NCBI GenBank assembly: GCA_035524335.1 | Contig: DATKPE010000021.1 | Location: forward strand, 1 to 17,757 | DNA length: 17,757 bases | Reading direction: 5' to 3' | Source: DATKPE01 sp035524335 | Lineage (GTDB): Bacteria; Bacteroidota; Ignavibacteria; UBA10030; SZUA-254 | Shown here: one piece after another, positions 1-9,200 of the stretch | Layout of the letters: every line of letters begins with the position of its first letter | How positions within the stretch are numbered: the stretch's first letter is position 1 | The notes under the pieces: generated by a model | Database searches by the model: none | The model's input: only the letters and a program-made list of their open reading frames with translations | Told to the model about the DNA's origin: nothing | Program-made: the position numbers and the translations under genes

Positions 1-28
1 GATCCCGCGTTGCTTTATTCGCGGGATC
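1..28 (-). terminator. Probable intrinsic terminator after the methyltransferase gene
   Basis: A perfect 9-bp inverted repeat (GATCCCGCG at 1-9, CGCGGGATC at 20-28) with a 10-nt loop lies 10 bp beyond the methyltransferase stop codon. On the minus strand the hairpin would be followed by sequence outside the window, so the U-tract needed for an intrinsic terminator cannot be seen. Position and stem strength make a terminator the best reading. A bidirectional terminator shared with a convergent gene outside the window is also possible. Confidence 0.6.
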
Positions 29-38
29 TGAAATCCAA

Positions 39-1190
39 TCACGCTTTCTGAAACGTCAGCAGTTCTCTGCAGTCCGAGCTCAGGACACGGATGCCGCGCA
101 TCTCGGCGATCCCCTGCGACGAGCGCGAGAGCGACTCGCTCGACCGGCGCGGAAGATACACTTTTCCGATCTGCCTGAATCCCATCTCACGGAGAAGTAC
201 AGAGAGCTCCTGCGGATAATCGATGAATTCGGAAACTGCGAAGGCCGATTCGGCAATGACGGAGAGTTTTCCGCCGGGTTTCAGGATCCTGGCGCATTCG
301 CGGAGGATTCCCTTGAACTTCAGCTGGAAATCGGCTTTGATGGTTTCCATCCCCATGTCGAAACTCGCCATCGAATCCTTCTGGGTGAATTCAGCGGGAG
401 GATCGATAAACACGAAGTCAACCGTCGAGGACTGTTCCGGTATGCCGGTCAGCAGGATATTATTCCTGACAATCCGCTCATCGGCCGGTTCGATGTCGTA
501 CAGCTTGTATTTCCGGTCGTGGAAATGGGGAACCGCGTCGATGATGTCGCCGAGCGTTCCGCTGCCCGCAAAGGGATCGACGATGAAATCCCCGCTCTTG
601 GTGTAGTAGTACAGCGCATTGGCGATGATCTGCCCGGGGAGGCGTCCTTTGAAATTTGTCTTGCCGAACCGGGGGTCCGGGGTTTCGAAGGTCCAGACAT
701 TCCGTTCGCGGAGGTCGAACCCGTACTTGGTCCGCTCATCGATCCGTTTTGCCAGATCGTCGTCGTGGATTTTTTTCCGGAGATCGGAGATCGTCCAGTG
801 CAGGTCGATCGCCTGTTTTTCATACTGATCGCGGCGGCGGCTTTCATCGACCTTGGTTGCCAGATCGAAATAAAAGACTTCGGGGAGCGACCGTTTCTTG
901 ACGTCGGGATAATAACTGTAATACTGCTGGCACTGTTTCAGCATGGAAAAGGGAAACTTGACACCCGGATGGGAGGAGATCATTTTGAGGACCTGATCCT
1001 CGAACATGCCGGCTTTCCGCGCCACAGGCATCACTTTGTCGACAAGAAACCGGCCGAGATCCCAGTAATTGTCGACATTAAAGGAATTCAGTTCCCTGAC
1101 CAGTTCGGCGAGGGAAAATTGTTTCGGCTCCGGTCGCGGGGGGGCGACTTTTCTGGAGGCGGAAGATTTTTTACCGTTTTTTTGAGCCAT
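39..1190 (-). CDS. Solitary DNA methyltransferase-like protein with DUF1016-like N-terminus
   Basis: This is a 383-residue protein. Residues 25-140 resemble the helical N-terminal domain of DUF1016/YhcG proteins, with an FYFDLA segment followed by the HWTISDLRKKI helix, and may bind DNA. Residues 165-198 (VWTFETPD, then GRLPGQIIANALYYYT) lead into the SAM-binding motif VDPFAGSGT at 204-212. The catalytic-type motif FIDPPAEF is at 261-268, and a KPGG strand turn is near 304. The FxGSGT motif is typical of amino-methyltransferases acting on adenine N6 or cytosine N4. Here it precedes the DPP motif, unlike the usual beta-class order, and the fourth position is Ala instead of an aromatic residue. 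The ATG has AGGAG 5 nt upstream and a promoter at 1278-1306. No restriction enzyme gene is beside it, so an orphan methylase is likely. Target base and site are unknown, and an RNA substrate is not excluded. Confidence 0.75.
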   Translation of the reverse strand: MAQKNGKKSSASRKVAPPRPEPKQFSLAELVRELNSFNVDNYWDLGRFLVDKVMPVARKAGMFEDQVLKMISSHPGVKFPFSMLKQCQQYYSYYPDVKKRSLPEVFYFDLATKVDESRRRDQYEKQAIDLHWTISDLRKKIHDDDLAKRIDERTKYGFDLRERNVWTFETPDPRFGKTNFKGRLPGQIIANALYYYTKSGDFIVDPFAGSGTLGDIIDAVPHFHDRKYKLYDIEPADERIVRNNILLTGIPEQSSTVDFVFIDPPAEFTQKDSMASFDMGMETIKADFQLKFKGILRECARILKPGGKLSVIAESAFAVSEFIDYPQELSVLLREMGFRQIGKVYLPRRSSESLSRSSQGIAEMRGIRVLSSDCRELLTFQKA

Positions 1191-1277
1191 ACGTGCTCCT
1201 GTACGCTAGTCGGGTCGATTCATTCTGAAGATATGGTGAAGAACCGGAACGGGTGTGCAGTCCGATGAGCGGTGAGA

Positions 1278-1306
1278 AATATACGAAACTCGGCATGCAA
1301 AATCAA
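1278..1306 (-). promoter_or_regulatory. Candidate promoter of the methyltransferase gene
   Basis: On the minus strand TTGATT (1301-1306) and TATATT (1278-1283) are separated by exactly 17 bp, with TTTCG just before the -10 element. This lies in the 180-bp gap after the acyl-CoA dehydrogenase gene and would give a leader of about 80 nt. It indicates that the methyltransferase is transcribed independently of the upstream fatty-acid genes. Confidence 0.6.
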
Positions 1307-1370
1307 TTTTCCGGGCGTCGCCGGGCCGTTGAAGCGCCGGCGGCTCACCCCTGGGCGCAGCCGGAACTCC

Positions 1371-2513
1371 TCAGATCACGCCGTTTTTTTTCAGAACGTC
1401 CTTCGCAACCACGATCTTCTGAATCTCGTTCGTCCCTTCGAAGATCCGGTTGATGCGGGAATCGCGATAAAATCGTTCTATCGGCATTTCGCGCGAGTAT
1501 CCCATCCCGCCGTGGACCTGCACCGCCAGATCGGCGATCTTGTCGAGACCTTCGGAACAGAAGAGCTTCACGGAGGCGGACTGGCGCGAGATCGATTTCC
1601 CCTCGTCGTACGCCGCGGCGGTCCGGTAGACGATCGATTCCATGGCGTAGACCGTCACCGCCATTTCGGCCAGCATGAACTGGACCGCTTCGAACTGTGA
1701 GATCGGCACGTCGAACTGTTTCCTCTCCTTCGCATATCTGGTTGAGAGCTCGAGCAGTTCCTTGGAGGCGCCGAGGCATGCGGCGCCCAGGCCGAGGCGT
1801 CCCGCATCGAGGGTTTTCATGGCAACGATGAAACCCCGCCCGTCGTCGCCGATGATGTTTTCCTTGGGGATGCGCACGTTCTCGAGCGTGATGGGGGAGG
1901 TATGACTTCCCCGTATTCCCATCTTCTTTTCGGGGGGGCCGGCGACGAAGCCGGGGGTTTTCGTCTCCACCACGAATCCGGTGATGCCGCGTTCGGTTCG
2001 CGCGAACGTCGAGACCACGTCGGCGATGCCGCCGTTCGTGATCCACATTTTTTCGCCGTTCAGCACCCACTGGTCGCCGTCGAGCGCCGCTTTGGTGCGA
2101 AGGTTGAACGAATCCGATCCGGCGAGCACTTCCGTAAGAGCGAATGCGCCGATCATCTTCCCTTCCGCGAGCGGAACGAGGTATTTTTTCTTAAGCGCTT
2201 CCGACCCGCCGAGATAGATCGCGTTGGCTCCGATCGACTGATGGGCGCCGATGAAGGTCGCCGTGGAGAGGCATGCGCGGGCAATCTCTTCCTGCATGAG
2301 GCAGTATCCCAGCTCGCCGAACCCTCCCCCGCCGTATTCGGTCGGGAAGCTCGCGCCCAGCAGGCCGAGATCGGCCAGCTTGCGGATCAGCTCCGGGGGG
2401 ATATGCTCTTTTTCATCAATCTCATGCGCAATCGGCTTGATTTCGGTTTTGGTGAATTCGCGCACCATGTCGCGCAGCATCCGCTGTTCATCAGAGATTT
2501 CAAAACTGACCAT
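1371..2513 (-). CDS. Acyl-CoA dehydrogenase (FAD-dependent)
   Basis: This is a 380-residue, full-length member of the acyl-CoA dehydrogenase family, which catalyses alpha,beta-dehydrogenation of acyl-CoA with FAD, passing electrons to electron-transfer flavoprotein. The N-terminal helical domain covers about 1-115. The beta domain begins with FALTEVLAGSD at 124-134 and includes WITNGG at 157-162. The C-terminal helical domain carries AKERKQFD at 261-268, QVHGGMGY at 332-339 and IFEGTNEIQ at 357-365. Glu359 sits at the catalytic-base position of short- and medium-chain enzymes. The usual TEPxAGSD signature has Val129 in place of Pro. No clear ribosome site precedes the ATG. The gene follows the enoyl reductase gene by 40 bp and is probably cotranscribed with it from the promoter at 3445-3473. 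Chain-length preference cannot be read from the sequence; butyryl-CoA-type is a reasonable guess. Confidence 0.93.
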   Translation of the reverse strand: MVSFEISDEQRMLRDMVREFTKTEIKPIAHEIDEKEHIPPELIRKLADLGLLGASFPTEYGGGGFGELGYCLMQEEIARACLSTATFIGAHQSIGANAIYLGGSEALKKKYLVPLAEGKMIGAFALTEVLAGSDSFNLRTKAALDGDQWVLNGEKMWITNGGIADVVSTFARTERGITGFVVETKTPGFVAGPPEKKMGIRGSHTSPITLENVRIPKENIIGDDGRGFIVAMKTLDAGRLGLGAACLGASKELLELSTRYAKERKQFDVPISQFEAVQFMLAEMAVTVYAMESIVYRTAAAYDEGKSISRQSASVKLFCSEGLDKIADLAVQVHGGMGYSREMPIERFYRDSRINRIFEGTNEIQKIVVAKDVLKKNGVI

Positions 2514-2553
2514 GAGTATTCAGGAATCGTACGTTCGTGGGGAAGTACCGCAG

Positions 2554-3399
2554 TTATTCGAGTTGTGTCGGACTTTTCTGCCCGATGTAATTAACCTTGT
2601 CTTCTCCGGCGTCGACACCGATCACGTTGCCGGAGATGAAATGCGCCTCGTCCTGACAGAGCAGGGCCACCGCCTTCGCAACGTCGTCCGGCGTGGTCAC
2701 CCGGCTCTGCGGGTTTTTCGCCCGGGCGATCGCAAGCATGTTCGTGGCTCCGGGGATTTTCCGGAGCGCGGGCGTGTCGGTCACACCCGCCATAATGGAA
2801 TTCACCGTGATGCCGTACGGACCGAGTTCCATGGCGAGCTGGCGGACGTGGGATTCGAGCGTCGCCTTCGCGGCGGACACGGCGCCGTAGTTCGGGAGGA
2901 CCGTGTGCCCCCCGGAGCTGGTCATGCCGAAGATCTTCCCTCCGCGCGCCATCAGGTTCCGCACCATCATCCCCTGCACCCAGTAGACGATGCTGTTGGC
3001 CATGACATCGATCGTCATTTCCATCTGCGCCTGGCTCATCATCTCGTCCTGCTTTTTGGCGATGAACGGCTTGAGCGTGCCGAACGCGAGGGAATGGAGA
3101 AGGACCTTGATCGTCTGGTTATGCTCTTTCGCGAAGAGCTCCTGGATATCGTCGAGGGTTTCGTTGCGCTTGATCGCATCGGCGGCGTTGATGTTGTAGA
3201 AGACCGCTTTGGCGCCGGTGTGCTTGATGTCCCTGATGAGATGATCGACGACCGGCATCGTGGCCTGGCGGTCGAGGTGAACACCGAAAATATTCATACC
3301 CCGTTTGGCCAGTTCCAGGGCGCAGGCGCCGCCGAAACCGCTCGATGCGCCGAGAATCAGCGCCCAGTTCGTCAGATGCGATTGCCGTATGGTTGCCAC
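2554..3399 (-). CDS. Enoyl-[acyl-carrier-protein] reductase-like SDR (FabL/FabI type)
   Basis: This is a 281-residue NAD(P)-dependent short-chain dehydrogenase. The cofactor motif GASSGFG is at 17-23. The active-site pair is Tyr171-x6-Lys178 (YGAVSAAK), the spacing of FabI/FabL enoyl reductases, not the Y-x3-K of ordinary SDRs. LHSLAFGTL at 101-109 resembles the FabI segment VHSIAFA. The position of the second FabI tyrosine, ten residues before Tyr171, is Ser161; as I recall FabL also has Ser there, and GVTDTPALRKIPG after the catalytic helix is FabL-like. The likely role is reduction of trans-2-enoyl-ACP in the last step of fatty-acid elongation, in the cytoplasm. A divergent SDR acting on another enoyl or keto substrate is the alternative. 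The start is GTG with AAGGAG 7 nt upstream, and the gene heads a two-gene unit with the acyl-CoA dehydrogenase. Confidence 0.78.
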   Translation of the reverse strand: MATIRQSHLTNWALILGASSGFGGACALELAKRGMNIFGVHLDRQATMPVVDHLIRDIKHTGAKAVFYNINAADAIKRNETLDDIQELFAKEHNQTIKVLLHSLAFGTLKPFIAKKQDEMMSQAQMEMTIDVMANSIVYWVQGMMVRNLMARGGKIFGMTSSGGHTVLPNYGAVSAAKATLESHVRQLAMELGPYGITVNSIMAGVTDTPALRKIPGATNMLAIARAKNPQSRVTTPDDVAKAVALLCQDEAHFISGNVIGVDAGEDKVNYIGQKSPTQLE

Positions 3400-3444
3400 G
3401 CGGATGCTCCTTAAAAATCAACGGTTGAGGGATATAGGTTGGAA

Positions 3445-3473
3445 AAGATGCGAAATTTCCGCGAGAAAATCAA
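3445..3473 (-). promoter_or_regulatory. Candidate promoter of the enoyl reductase-acyl-CoA dehydrogenase unit
   Basis: On the minus strand TTGATT (3468-3473) and CATCTT (3445-3450) are 17 bp apart, and TTTCG precedes the -10 as in the methyltransferase promoter. The -10 is weak against TATAAT, but spacing, position in the 156-bp gap after glmS and the shared TTTCG support it. The leader would be about 40 nt and contains the AAGGAG ribosome site. Confidence 0.45.
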
Positions 3474-3555
3474 TGTGCGGTCCACCCGAACCGGGGCGTC
3501 AGCGGGAGAATCATCTGAATCAGCGGAGAAGAAGGAAAAACAGCTCCCGGCCCCG

Positions 3556-5388
3556 TCACTCCACGGTAACGCTTTTCGCGAGGTTTCTCGGCTGGTCGAC
3601 GTTACAGCCGCGGGCCACGGCCATGTGGTAGGCCAGAAGCTGGAGGGGGATGCTGTTGACGATCGGTCCGAAATAACTGTAGGTGCGCGGGACGCGGATG
3701 ACGTGGTTGGCGATCTGCGCAATTTCCCTGTCGTCCTCGTTCGCAACCGCGATGATGACGCCGCGGCGCGCCTTCACCTCCTGCATGTTGCTCATCACCT
3801 TGTCGTAGATGCCGTCTTTCGGCACGATGAACACGACCGGCATGTTTTCGTCGATGAGAGCGATCGGGCCGTGTTTCATTTCCGCCGCCGGGTATCCCTC
3901 CGCGTGGATGTAGGATATTTCCTTCAGCTTCAGCGCGCCTTCGAGAGCCGTCGGGAAATTGCTCCCCCGGCCGAGATAGAGGAAATTCTGGACGTGCTTG
4001 AATTCCTCCGCGATCGACCGGATATGATCGGACTCCGCCAGTATTTTTTCGATCTTTTCGGGGAGGGACGAGACATCCTCCGCAAGCAGACGAATCTGGT
4101 CTGCAGGAAGCCCCCGGTGCTTTGCAAGCATGAGAGTGATGAGCGACAGCACCGCGATCTGGGAGGTGAATGCCTTCGTGGAAGCGACGCCGATTTCCGG
4201 GCCGGCATGGATATAGACGCCGGCGTCGGTTTCCCGCGCAATGCTGCTGCCGACCACGTTGACGACCCCGATTGCCGTGGCCCCCTTGTTTTTCGCCTCG
4301 CGGAGGGCGGCAAGCGTATCGGCCGTTTCGCCGCTCTGACTGATGACGATAAGCAGATCGTTCTTCCGGACGATCGGATCGCGATACCGGAACTCGGAGG
4401 CGTAATCGACCTCCACCGGAATCCGGGCGAGCTGTTCGAGCATATATTTTGCCGCAAGACCGGCGTGCCACGAGGTTCCGCAGGCGGTAATGATGATCCT
4501 TTCCGCGGCGTAAATCCTGTCGATCACCGGTTCCAATCCGCCCAGTTTCAGCGCGCAGTCGGGCATGTGAAGGCGTCCCCGGAAGGCATTCCGGATCGAC
4601 TCCGGCTGTTCGTGGATCTCCTTCAGCATGAAATGATCGTAACCGCCCTTTTCGATCTGTTCGAGATCGAAGGTGATCTCCTCGACCTGCTTGATGATTT
4701 CCTTGTCGTGAATCGTCTTGGTGATCACCTCGTCCGCCGTGATGCAGGCGACCTCGTCATCCGCCAGGTAGACGACCTGCCGGGTATGGTTCACCAGCGC
4801 GGCGGCGTCGGAGGCGATGAGATTCTCCCCCTCGCCGATGCCGATGACCAGCGGGCTTCCCTTCCGTGCGGCGATGATCCGGTCGGGTTCCCGGGTCGAG
4901 ACGACCAGAATCCCGTACGCCCCTTCCGTCTCAAGGAGCGCCTGCCGGACCGCGGTGAAGATATCCGGCGTCCGCTTGTACATTTCCTCGATGAGATGCG
5001 CCAGGATTTCGGTGTCGGTTTTCGACCGGATGGTGTGGCCGTCGTGGATGAGCTTCGTCCGGAGGGTGGCGTAATTCTCGATGATGCCGTTGTGAATGAT
5101 GGCGATCTCATTCCGGCAGTCCCAGTGCGGGTGGGCGTTGACGTTGTTCGGCTCGCCGTGGGTCGCCCATCGGGTATGGCCGATGCCCAGATGCGATTCG
5201 GGAAGCTTTCCGTCGGTGATCGCGACAAGGTCGCGAACCTTTCCGGCAACCTTCTTCACGGTAAGCTTTCCCCCCGAGATCAGCGCTATTCCGGCGGAGT
5301 CATACCCGCGGTATTCGAGCCGTTGAAGCCCTTCGAGCAGGATCGGAGGCGCATTCTGCGGCCCGATATATCCAACAATTCCGCACAT
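3556..5388 (-). CDS. glmS: Glutamine--fructose-6-phosphate aminotransferase (isomerizing)
   Basis: This is a 610-residue, full-length GlmS. It converts fructose-6-phosphate and glutamine to glucosamine-6-phosphate, the first step towards UDP-N-acetylglucosamine for peptidoglycan and lipopolysaccharide. It starts MCGIVGYIG, so Cys2 is the nucleophile of the class II glutaminase domain (about 2-220), which also has GHTRWATHGEPN. Two SIS sugar-isomerase domains follow, with ITACGTSWHAGL, ISQSGETADTL, STKAFTSQ and HAEGYPAAEMKHGP. The C-terminus PRNLAKSVTVE is the conserved tail that closes the active site. The gene has its own promoter in the 63-bp gap after pgeF. No glmS ribozyme is possible in such a short leader, so that mode of control is absent here. 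Confidence 0.98.
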   Translation of the reverse strand: MCGIVGYIGPQNAPPILLEGLQRLEYRGYDSAGIALISGGKLTVKKVAGKVRDLVAITDGKLPESHLGIGHTRWATHGEPNNVNAHPHWDCRNEIAIIHNGIIENYATLRTKLIHDGHTIRSKTDTEILAHLIEEMYKRTPDIFTAVRQALLETEGAYGILVVSTREPDRIIAARKGSPLVIGIGEGENLIASDAAALVNHTRQVVYLADDEVACITADEVITKTIHDKEIIKQVEEITFDLEQIEKGGYDHFMLKEIHEQPESIRNAFRGRLHMPDCALKLGGLEPVIDRIYAAERIIITACGTSWHAGLAAKYMLEQLARIPVEVDYASEFRYRDPIVRKNDLLIVISQSGETADTLAALREAKNKGATAIGVVNVVGSSIARETDAGVYIHAGPEIGVASTKAFTSQIAVLSLITLMLAKHRGLPADQIRLLAEDVSSLPEKIEKILAESDHIRSIAEEFKHVQNFLYLGRGSNFPTALEGALKLKEISYIHAEGYPAAEMKHGPIALIDENMPVVFIVPKDGIYDKVMSNMQEVKARRGVIIAVANEDDREIAQIANHVIRVPRTYSYFGPIVNSIPLQLLAYHMAVARGCNVDQPRNLAKSVTVE

Positions 5389-5420
5389 TTCTTCGTTACC
5401 CCTTTTGTAAGACTGTCAAA

Positions 5421-5449
5421 AATGTACGAATATCAGGGCCAAAAAACAA
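5421..5449 (-). promoter_or_regulatory. Candidate glmS promoter
   Basis: On the minus strand TTGTTT (5444-5449) and TACATT (5421-5426) are 17 bp apart, with ATTCG before the -10. It occupies most of the 63-bp pgeF-glmS gap and would start a leader of about 25 nt. Readthrough from the upstream kinase-pgeF unit remains possible because no terminator is visible between the genes. Confidence 0.6.
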
Positions 5450-5451
5450 TG

Positions 5452-6273
5452 TTACGGATCACGTCTCTCATCCACCGCCTCCGCCCGGCGGCCGATCAGG
5501 GCCATCATCCTGCCGGAACGCTCCCTCTCTCTCCTGTACGAGTGGAAATGCTCCCCCTCGCAGATGGTGCAGTGGCGACTGCAGTCGATCTGATCCTCGG
5601 GTATGCCGCAGGAGAGCAGAACCGAACGATTGAATATCTTGAGATCGACATGCAACCGACCGTTACCGCTTCCGACGACGAACCGGCGATCGAATCTGGC
5701 GGCCACCTCCTCCCCCACTTCGTAACAGCAGACGCCTGCAGAAGGACCGATATAGGCGCGGAGATGGTCCGCCCGGCTGAGCCCCGCCTGCAAAATTGCC
5801 GCGATGCTCTTTCCCAGAATATTCTCTGCGCTCCCGCGCCACCCTGAATGAACGGCGGCGCAGAGGCCGCTCACCGGATCGTGCAGGAGGATCGGGACAC
5901 AGTCGGCGATGGTGACGGCGAGAAAGAGGCCGGGCACCGTCGTCATGAGCGCATCGCAGTCGGCAACGCGCCCCGCCCCGCTCACCCGCTCAATCCGGTC
6001 GCTGTGGACCTGACCGGGATGGGCAATGGCGCGTTCGGAAACGCCGAACGCAGCGAAGGCGCGCCGCCTGTTTGCGTCCACCGCCGCCGGGTCATCGCCG
6101 ACCTTCGCGCTGATATTCATGCCGAACGGTTCCGGGCTGACTCCCCCCCGCCGTGTCGTCACTCCCGCGATGAGGCCGGGCATACTCCGGAAGATCTCAG
6201 GAAAGAGAATCTCCACGCCGTCGCCTGTCGTTTCAAAGCGATCGGCGTCCCGTTGGCGGTACGATTGGGTCAT
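5452..6273 (-). CDS. pgeF: PgeF/YfiH-type purine nucleoside phosphorylase (multicopper-oxidase-fold laccase-domain family)
   Basis: This is a 273-residue cytoplasmic protein of the YfiH/LACC1 family, known to act as a zinc-dependent purine nucleoside phosphorylase/adenosine deaminase and often annotated as a polyphenol oxidase or peptidoglycan editing factor. The metal and active-site motifs are all present: HPGQVHSDR, ADCVPIL, HSGWRGSAENI (the His/Cys/His metal set), IGPSAGVCCYEVG, and CTICEGEHFHSYRRE near the C-terminus. The ATG overlaps the kinase stop codon by 4 bp (ATGA), so translation is probably coupled. Why this enzyme follows a sensor kinase is not clear from the sequence. Confidence 0.92.
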   Translation of the reverse strand: MTQSYRQRDADRFETTGDGVEILFPEIFRSMPGLIAGVTTRRGGVSPEPFGMNISAKVGDDPAAVDANRRRAFAAFGVSERAIAHPGQVHSDRIERVSGAGRVADCDALMTTVPGLFLAVTIADCVPILLHDPVSGLCAAVHSGWRGSAENILGKSIAAILQAGLSRADHLRAYIGPSAGVCCYEVGEEVAARFDRRFVVGSGNGRLHVDLKIFNRSVLLSCGIPEDQIDCSRHCTICEGEHFHSYRRERERSGRMMALIGRRAEAVDERRDP

Positions 6274-9200
6274 CCGGTCACCCCGGGAGCGGCGAGGGGA
6301 AGCCCGATATGGACCGTGGTGCCGCGGCCCGGCGCGCTGGTGATCCGGATCGTTCCGTGGAGATCTTCCACGATTTTCCGCACGATCGGAAGGCCGAGCC
6401 CCATCCCGCCGGACGTCGTGGAAAAATTGGGTTCGAAGATGCGGTGAAGGACGTCGCCGGCGATTCCCTTGCCGGTATCGGCGATATCGATAACCGCCTC
6501 GGCGCCGTTCCGCGCTGTGGAGACGGTGAGCGTCCCGTTTCCGTTCATCGCCTGGATGGCGTTCCGGATGAGATTGATGAACATCCGGCGCATCTCCTCC
6601 CGGTCTGCGCTGATCCTGAGATCCTCCTCCGCATACTGTTCGACAAACCGGATTCCGTGTTCCTGCCGGTGGAGGAGCACGGCATCCCGCAGAACTTCAT
6701 GCAGGGAGCATTCTTCCAGGATCCGCTCGGGCATGCGGGCAAACCGGGAAAACTCCGACGCGATCCGGGTAAGGGCGTCGATCTGCTCGAGCAGGGTTTT
6801 TGAGACTTCCTCAAACATCGTCCCGAAGTTCCTGACGCCGTCGCTGTACATCCGGCGGAGATGCTGGAGCGAGAGCTTCATTGGGGTGAGGGGGTTTTTG
6901 ATCTCATGGGCGACCTGCCGGGCCATCTCCCGCCAGGCGGTTTCCCGTTCCCTCTGCCGCATTTCGGCCTGCATCTTCCGGAGGTTTTCCGCCATGCGGT
7001 AAAAAGCCTCTTCCAGTTCGCCGATCTCGTCCGTGCGACTCCGCCGGAAGCCGATGTCGAGCTGTCCGCTTCCGATCTGCCGGGCGGCCTCCGTCAGACG
7101 GCGGATGGGTGAAAATATTCTCGTCGCGAAGACGGTGGCGACCAGGAGAGAAAGCAGAAAGGTCAGCGCATACAGCGCCGACAGAAACGAATTCCGCCGG
7201 GTAAAGCGCTCGTTGATCTCAATCTGATGGTAGACTGTCGGAACGGCGACGGCGCCGATAATCGAGCCGTCCTCGGCAAAGATCGGCCGGTAGCCGACGA
7301 TGTACGGCAGGACCCCGATCTGCTGATGTTCGATGAAGAGACGCCGCCGCTGTACCATGACTGCGTGATACACCGGGGCGCTGATCCGGGGGTCGACAAG
7401 ACCGGCATGAAAGATTTCCGGCTTACTGCTCGCCAGAAACGATCGAAGAAGATAGACGTGGAAATCGGTTTTCACCACCGATGCGATCGCCGCGCACTTT
7501 TCATCGTTCACCTGCACCAGGGTCGCGGGCGTGACGTTGCCGAGAAGACGTTGTACCTCTGCGAGCACAACCCCTGTCTGCTCCGCCAGCCTGGCGGTGA
7601 GCGCGCTCTCCATTTCTTCCGCCGCAAACCGTTTGTTCACAACGGCAAGAACTGCGATCGGCAGAAGGGAGACACAGCAGAGCGCGACAAAGATCTTCTG
7701 CCGGAACGTCAGCGAGGGGACCGGGCTCCCGCGACGGATCCGGAAAAGATAGATCAGCATCACCCCCGCCAGCGTCAGGAGTGCGATTACGGTCATGAGC
7801 CGGAGACCGGCATAGAGCCGTTCGCCCCATGACCCCTGCGGAACGCTGAGTGCAATCCAGGCATTTCCGCTGACCCGGGCGCGGTCGGGGTAATAATATG
7901 AATCCCGGAAATTCTCCCCGATCAATTCGCTGATCCAGAGCCCCTGCCCCCCCGGGGCCGCGGAGGCTGCCTCCGGCAACGGACGACCGTACGAGACCAG
8001 ATCGTCGGTGGAATAGACGAGCTTTCCCTGATAATACTCGGAATAGATCAGGCCCTGACTCCGGATCTGGTTCGGCTGTCCGGGGTAGTTCCGGAGGAAT
8101 TCCGGGGCGTCGCCGGTCAGGAGACTTTCCCGGTTCCCGGAAAGTTCGATCAGAACGCCCCCAATCGAATCACCGTTCTCCGCATAGAGCCTCGCGAATC
8201 CGATGTGCCACAGGCTCGCGCGGCCGTTAACGACCCGTTCCTCGGCGTGGACGGACGGGGTGACCGCCGGCATGACGATCCGGTGCTCCGAGGCGCTGTG
8301 CGGGGGTATGCCGATGTGGAAATCGCTCGTCACCGCCCCGGCATTCGTTACGTACGTCACCGAACAGCTGTTCCCCTCCCGCCCCAGCACGCTCGACGCC
8401 CATTCCCGGAACGCGAGCCCCTCGATATCCTCGGCGTCGCCTTCGGTCAGCGTTTCGACCGCCTCCCGGCCCGTCATCTCCGCAAGAGCTTTCTGTACAA
8501 GCACCGTCAGCCATCCATCCGGCGCCTGTGATATGTTCTGGGCGGCCAGCTCAATCTGGCTTCGTTCCCGGCGCTCCACACTGCGCTCAAGCAGAACGGT
8601 GAAGACAACCAGGGCACCCAGTACTCCGGGAATCAGCCGCCGGACATTGCTCACGGCCGCCCCGCGCAGTTCCCCTCCGGCCGCTCTGAACCCGGGTATC
8701 GCCAGAGCGAGCATCAGGAGCATTCTCAGCCATCCCTCCATAAGGGGCTGGCTTTCCGCATATACCCCGAGAAGCGGAACGGCGGTATAGGCGAGAAGCA
8801 GAAGGATGAGTCCGTTCCTCCGCGCCCGACCTTCAAACGCCAGCGCACAGAAGCGGCCGGCCAGCCTCGCGATGCCGTAGAGTGAATAGAGAAAAATCAG
8901 TGTGATCAGAAAGAGAGTGACAAGCATGACGAGGGCTGCAAACCCCGGGAGAAGGAAACCGGCCTCGTTGTAGCTGATGCCGGAATCATCAACCGCGCTC
9001 ACGAGAATCGCCATGTACGCGCGGAGGGAGAGGGATATGACAAACGCGGTGAGAAATGCCGTGACGACAGCGGCACCCCGGCCGCCGCCCTCAGCCCGGG
9101 GCGGAAATCCCCGTAACAGATAATCTGCAGGATGTGTCCTGGCGACGACAATGACCGTTGTCAGAAGCGCAAGCGAGGTGAGGAGAAGGTCGGCCGCAGA

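Noticed and set aside
1307..1370. A GC-rich stretch after the acyl-CoA dehydrogenase as a terminator
   Set aside because: Only short imperfect pairings such as GCCGG/CCGGC are possible and no T-run follows a stable stem.
2251..3414. A 387-codon plus-strand frame opposite the enoyl reductase and part of the acyl-CoA dehydrogenase
   Set aside because: It is antisense to recognised enzymes, has no ribosome site or family motif, and has shadow-like composition.
5389..5451. A glmS ribozyme upstream of glmS
   Set aside because: The gap is only 63 bp, is filled by a promoter, and lacks the conserved ribozyme core.
3439..5847. An open frame of about 800 codons on the plus strand opposite glmS and pgeF
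   Set aside because: It lies antisense to two well-conserved genes, and its predicted protein is rich in Arg, Asp and Gly with no known motif. Long antisense frames are expected in GC-rich coding DNA.
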